From Candidatus Woesearchaeota archaeon (GTDB lineage Archaea > Nanobdellota > Nanobdellia > Woesearchaeales > GCA-2686295): 8,681 nt of DNA. This document shows positions 6,539 to 8,681 of this stretch, in pieces. The translations under genes and the position numbers were made by a program. Under the pieces are notes generated by a model, which did no database searches, was not told the DNA's origin, and saw nothing but the letters and a program-made list of their open reading frames with translations. The stretch is taken from assembly GCA_002686295.1 (NCBI GenBank), contig NZBB01000024.1, forward strand, positions 1 to 8,681, given 5' to 3'. Numbering within the stretch: position 1 is the stretch's first letter; every line of letters starts with the position of its first letter.

Positions 6539-7576
6539 ATGAAAATAATTAAGAAAAACCTGAAAAAACAGGAATTAACAGTTAAAATTGAAAACTTTGA
6601 TGATTTGTGGATTATTAGTCAATTAATATCAACAAATGATTTAATTAAAGGAAAAACTGAAAGAAAAATTAAGATAGGAGAAAACACAGATAGAAATCCC
6701 AAAGTTGTAAGAAAACAATTTTTCTTAGCTATAAAAGTTGAGAAAACAGAACTTTTAGAAGCTGGTTTAAAAGTTCTTGGCATAATAGTTGATTCACCAG
6801 ATGAAATTCCAAGAGGAGAACATCATAGTTTCAACTTAGAGTTAAACTCCATAATAACCATTGTTAAAGAACAATGGTTTAAGTATCAATTAGAAAAAAT
6901 AACTGACGCAACAAAATCAACACCTCAAAAAATACTTTTAGTAATATTTGATAGAGAAGAAGCTCTATTTGCAAAACTTAAAGGCAAAGGATTTGAATTA
7001 ATAGGAAAAATTAAAGGCAATGTACAAAAAAAAGAAAAAAAACATGTTTCGAAAAACGATTTCAATATTGAATTAAGCAAAAAAATTCTTGAATATGAAA
7101 AAAAGTTTAATCACATAATACTTGCTAGCCCTGGATTTTGGAAAGAAAACTTAATGAAAATATTGCCCGAAAGTATAAAGAAAAAAATAGTTCAAGCAAG
7201 TATTTCACAAGCAAGTGAATCAGCAATTAATGAAGTTTTAAAAAGACCAGAGTTACAAAAAGTTTTAGATAAAAACAGAATTGCAAAAGAAACAAAACTT
7301 CTTGATAAATTGTTGTTAAATATATCTAAAGGAACTGCTTGCTATGGACTAAAAGAAGTTGAAGAAAAAACCTCTATCGGAGCTGTAAGAGATATTATTA
7401 TTAGCTATTCGTTCTTGCAAAAATCAAAAAACAACAACTATGAAAAAATTGAAAAAGTTTTATTAACTTGTGAGCAAATGGATGGAAAAGTTCATGTAAT
7501 AAACTCAGAAAATGTTGAAAAAACATTGAACAGTCTTACAGGTATAGCAGGAATTCTAAGATGGAAAAATCAATAA
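6539..7576 (+). CDS. pelA: Archaeal Pelota (Dom34) ribosome-rescue factor
   Basis: Pelota is an eRF1 paralogue that enters the A site of stalled ribosomes. In archaea it is delivered by the translational GTPase aEF1A and works with ABCE1 to split the ribosome. The 345 residues match the usual archaeal length and three-domain layout. The Sm-like N-terminal domain (1 to about 125) contains DDLWIISQLI (21-30), the basic stretch TERKIKIG, and the family hallmark EIPRGEHHSFNLE (89-101). The central domain (about 130-255) contains LLVIFDREEA, ILASPGFWKE (194-203) and QASISQASESAINEVL near 219-234. The C-terminal domain (256-345) contains YGLKEVEE (269-276), IGAVRDIIIS and a GIAGILRW end (335-342). 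As expected for Pelota there is no GGQ peptidyl-hydrolysis motif. Alignment of MKIIKKNLK with the family N-terminus supports the start. It overlaps the downstream methyltransferase gene by 16 nt, so the two are cotranscribed and likely translationally coupled. Confidence 0.95.
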   Translation: MKIIKKNLKKQELTVKIENFDDLWIISQLISTNDLIKGKTERKIKIGENTDRNPKVVRKQFFLAIKVEKTELLEAGLKVLGIIVDSPDEIPRGEHHSFNLELNSIITIVKEQWFKYQLEKITDATKSTPQKILLVIFDREEALFAKLKGKGFELIGKIKGNVQKKEKKHVSKNDFNIELSKKILEYEKKFNHIILASPGFWKENLMKILPESIKKKIVQASISQASESAINEVLKRPELQKVLDKNRIAKETKLLDKLLLNISKGTACYGLKEVEEKTSIGAVRDIIISYSFLQKSKNNNYEKIEKVLLTCEQMDGKVHVINSENVEKTLNSLTGIAGILRWKNQ

Positions 7577-8394
7577 AAAAATTTGTTGAGGATATTATTT
7601 CTAAAAAAGAATTGCAAAATTTGGATTTACAATTAGTTAAAGAAGTACTTGAAAAATTTTTTAATAAAAATAAAGAACTTAATAACTCTTTAGAAATAAA
7701 AAAATTCAATAACAGAAGCAAAGAATATAAAATTGTACTTAAAGAAATTCGCAAACAACTAAGAGAAATATATGGTGTATTCATAGAAAAAAATTATTCC
7801 AAAAGATTTGAATTATTAAAAACATTAAAAAAACATGATAAAAAACAAACAATAATAGACATTCTTTCATTACACAAATCCACAAAGGAAAGACTACCTT
7901 ATTATAAAGAAGTATATAAAAAAATATTTCAAATAACTAAAAAACAAAAAACTATTTTCGACATTGGTTGTGGCTTAAACCCAATAAGTTATTTTTTTTT
8001 AGGATATAAACCAAAATATATTGCATCCGACATTTCTAAAAAAGATTTAGAATTCATAAAAGGATTTTTCAAAAAAATAAACACGAACTCAAAGACAATA
8101 AAGATAGACTTAATTAATGAACAAGAAAAACTTAAAAAAATTAAAGCAGATATTTGTTTTTTGTTCAAACTGCTTGACTCATTAGAAACAAGGAAAAAAC
8201 ATATTTCTAAAATCTTAATTGAAAATATTAAATGCAAATGGTTGGTTGTTTCTTTTTCAAAAACAAGTCTTGGTGGGTGCAAAAAAATTGATAAAAACAA
8301 GAGAAATTGGTTGTTTAATTTTATCAAAAAAAAGGGTTATTTTCATAAAGAATTTGAAACTCCAAATGAGTTGTTTATTGTCATAAAAAAATGA
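7561..8394 (+). CDS. FmrO/Arm/Rmt-like 16S rRNA methyltransferase (putative m7G1405)
   Basis: The 277-residue protein resembles the SAM-dependent family (FmrO, Sgm, ArmA, RmtA-H) that methylates N7 of G1405 in the decoding site of 16S rRNA and confers aminoglycoside resistance in bacteria. The N-terminal half is a Lys-rich helical region containing STKERLPYY (107-115), like the family's STRERL segment. The Rossmann core has motif I FDIGCGLNP (133-141), a SAM-ribose acidic position in ASDIS (155-159), ADICFLFKLLDSLE (196-209), and VVSFSKTSLGG (229-239), closely resembling the family's VVSFPTRSLGG. Length matches the usual 250-280. It begins inside the Pelota gene and has no strong Shine-Dalgarno, so translation is probably coupled. 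The gene is extremely A-rich, with a 9-T run at 7992-8000 just after motif I. Substrate and modified base are inferred from the family; a housekeeping role rather than drug resistance seems likely beside Pelota. Confidence 0.85.
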   Translation: MEKSIKKFVEDIISKKELQNLDLQLVKEVLEKFFNKNKELNNSLEIKKFNNRSKEYKIVLKEIRKQLREIYGVFIEKNYSKRFELLKTLKKHDKKQTIIDILSLHKSTKERLPYYKEVYKKIFQITKKQKTIFDIGCGLNPISYFFLGYKPKYIASDISKKDLEFIKGFFKKINTNSKTIKIDLINEQEKLKKIKADICFLFKLLDSLETRKKHISKILIENIKCKWLVVSFSKTSLGGCKKIDKNKRNWLFNFIKKKGYFHKEFETPNELFIVIKK

Positions 8395-8435
8395 TGAAAA
8401 AAATTTGCTATTCTTAAATTGTAAAAAATAGTAAC

Positions 8436-8444
8436 ATATTTATA
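8436..8444 (+). promoter_or_regulatory. TATA box (ATATTTATA) of the TrmB-type regulator gene
   Basis: ATATTTATA lies in the 112-bp gap 8395-8506 after the methyltransferase stop. Adding the usual 25-27 bp puts the transcription start near 8466, giving a leader of about 40 nt. Such a leader would contain the Shine-Dalgarno at 8493-8499, so unlike the other promoters here this one would make a leadered mRNA. Confidence 0.5.
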
Positions 8445-8482
8445 GTAGTTATGCGTTTTTAATATCAAAAAGGGGTGAATAA

Positions 8483-8499
8483 TCCTATTTTTAGGAGGT
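8483..8499 (+). promoter_or_regulatory. Hairpin overlapping the Shine-Dalgarno of the TrmB-type gene
   Basis: TCCTA-TTTT-TAGGA (8483-8496) is a perfect 5-bp inverted repeat with a 4-nt loop. Its 3' arm overlaps the Shine-Dalgarno AGGAGGT (8493-8499), which sits 7 nt before the ATG at 8507 and decides that start. In RNA the hairpin would partly mask the ribosome-binding site; in DNA the same palindrome could be an operator for autoregulation. Which applies cannot be told from sequence. Confidence 0.5.
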
Positions 8500-8506
8500 A
8501 AAGTGA

Positions 8507-8681
8507 ATGATAGTTAAAGATGAATTTCTAAGCAAACTGAGAAGGTTTTTTGGACTCAATTTATATGAAGTTAAAATTTGGACTGCTTTGTTATCAAGAG
8601 GTGTCAGTACTGCAGGAGAACTAAGCGACATAGCAAATGTACCAAGAAGCAGAAGCTACGACGTACTAGAAAGTCTAGAAA
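8507..8681 (+). CDS. TrmB-family HTH transcriptional regulator (5' part only)
   Basis: Only the first 58 codons lie in the window, and the frame stays open to the edge. They match the N-terminal winged helix-turn-helix of the archaeal TrmB family. FGLNLYEVKIWTALL (15-29) forms the first helix region, STAGELSDIANV (34-45) the second helix and turn, and PRSRSYDVLESLE (46-58) the DNA-recognition helix, with the characteristic PRSR-YDVL-LE pattern. TrmB proteins often control sugar transport or central metabolism, but many archaeal members have unknown targets and the effector domain is outside the window. The start is well supported by AGGAGGT 7 nt upstream. It has its own promoter, so it need not be part of the Pelota operon. 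Its ordinary-looking composition contrasts with the very A-rich methyltransferase gene just before it. Confidence 0.88.
   Translation, partial: MIVKDEFLSKLRRFFGLNLYEVKIWTALLSRGVSTAGELSDIANVPRSRSYDVLESLE

Noticed and set aside
7989..8327. Minus-strand open frame of 112 codons
   Set aside because: It is antisense to the methyltransferase core, whose motifs are clear on the plus strand. Its content reflects the complement of Lys/Ile-rich codons.
8395..8430. Terminator after the methyltransferase
   Set aside because: The sequence after the stop is A-rich rather than T-rich on the coding strand, and no convincing hairpin is visible.

Overview
The window looks like chromosomal DNA from an AT-rich archaeon, most likely a DPANN lineage (Woesearchaeota/Pacearchaeota type). 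The evidence is: a complete archaeal Pelota gene; the start of a TrmB-family regulator; archaeal TATA boxes centred 25-28 bp upstream of start codons; lipobox-type surface lipoproteins; and a pilin-like N-terminus beginning MMKKGQQ, a KKGQ style common in DPANN surface proteins. The lineage is an inference; no rRNA or tRNA gene is present to test it.

Left part (1-6383, minus strand): five consecutive genes for cell-envelope proteins. In transcription order they are a pilin-like, single-anchor protein with three similar beta-rich modules (6383-5190); a polytopic membrane protein with a charged cytoplasmic N-terminus and a large extracytoplasmic part (5135-3465); and three related lipoproteins (3468-2167, 2054-744, and 702 to beyond the window edge). 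The polytopic gene and the first lipoprotein gene overlap by 4 nt (ATGA). A second promoter precedes the middle lipoprotein, and the last lipoprotein follows 41 nt later with a strong Shine-Dalgarno. The lipoproteins share an N-terminal F-x-G-[TS]-x-G...PP motif and a cysteine framework with a fixed 12-residue CYxY-to-CI spacing. The polytopic protein ends in a C...C...YxY module that resembles the lipoproteins' C-terminal region. I infer one envelope-associated complex of unknown function, and I do not recognise it as a described system.

Right part (6539-8394, plus strand): a divergently transcribed pair. Pelota (ribosome rescue) overlaps by 16 nt a methyltransferase with the hallmarks of the FmrO/Arm/Rmt 16S rRNA (m7G1405) family, best known from aminoglycoside producers and resistant bacteria. 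Both products would act at the small-subunit decoding region, so their coupling is the most surprising functional pairing here. From 8507 a TrmB-family HTH regulator begins and runs off the window. It has its own TATA box and a short leader in which a perfect 5-bp-stem hairpin covers part of the Shine-Dalgarno.

Regulation: genes that appear to begin transcripts (6383, 2054, 6539) have TATA boxes at the spacing expected for leaderless mRNAs and lack Shine-Dalgarno sequences. The last lipoprotein gene and the TrmB gene have strong AGGAGGT sites. No mobile element, CRISPR array, tRNA or rRNA was seen.
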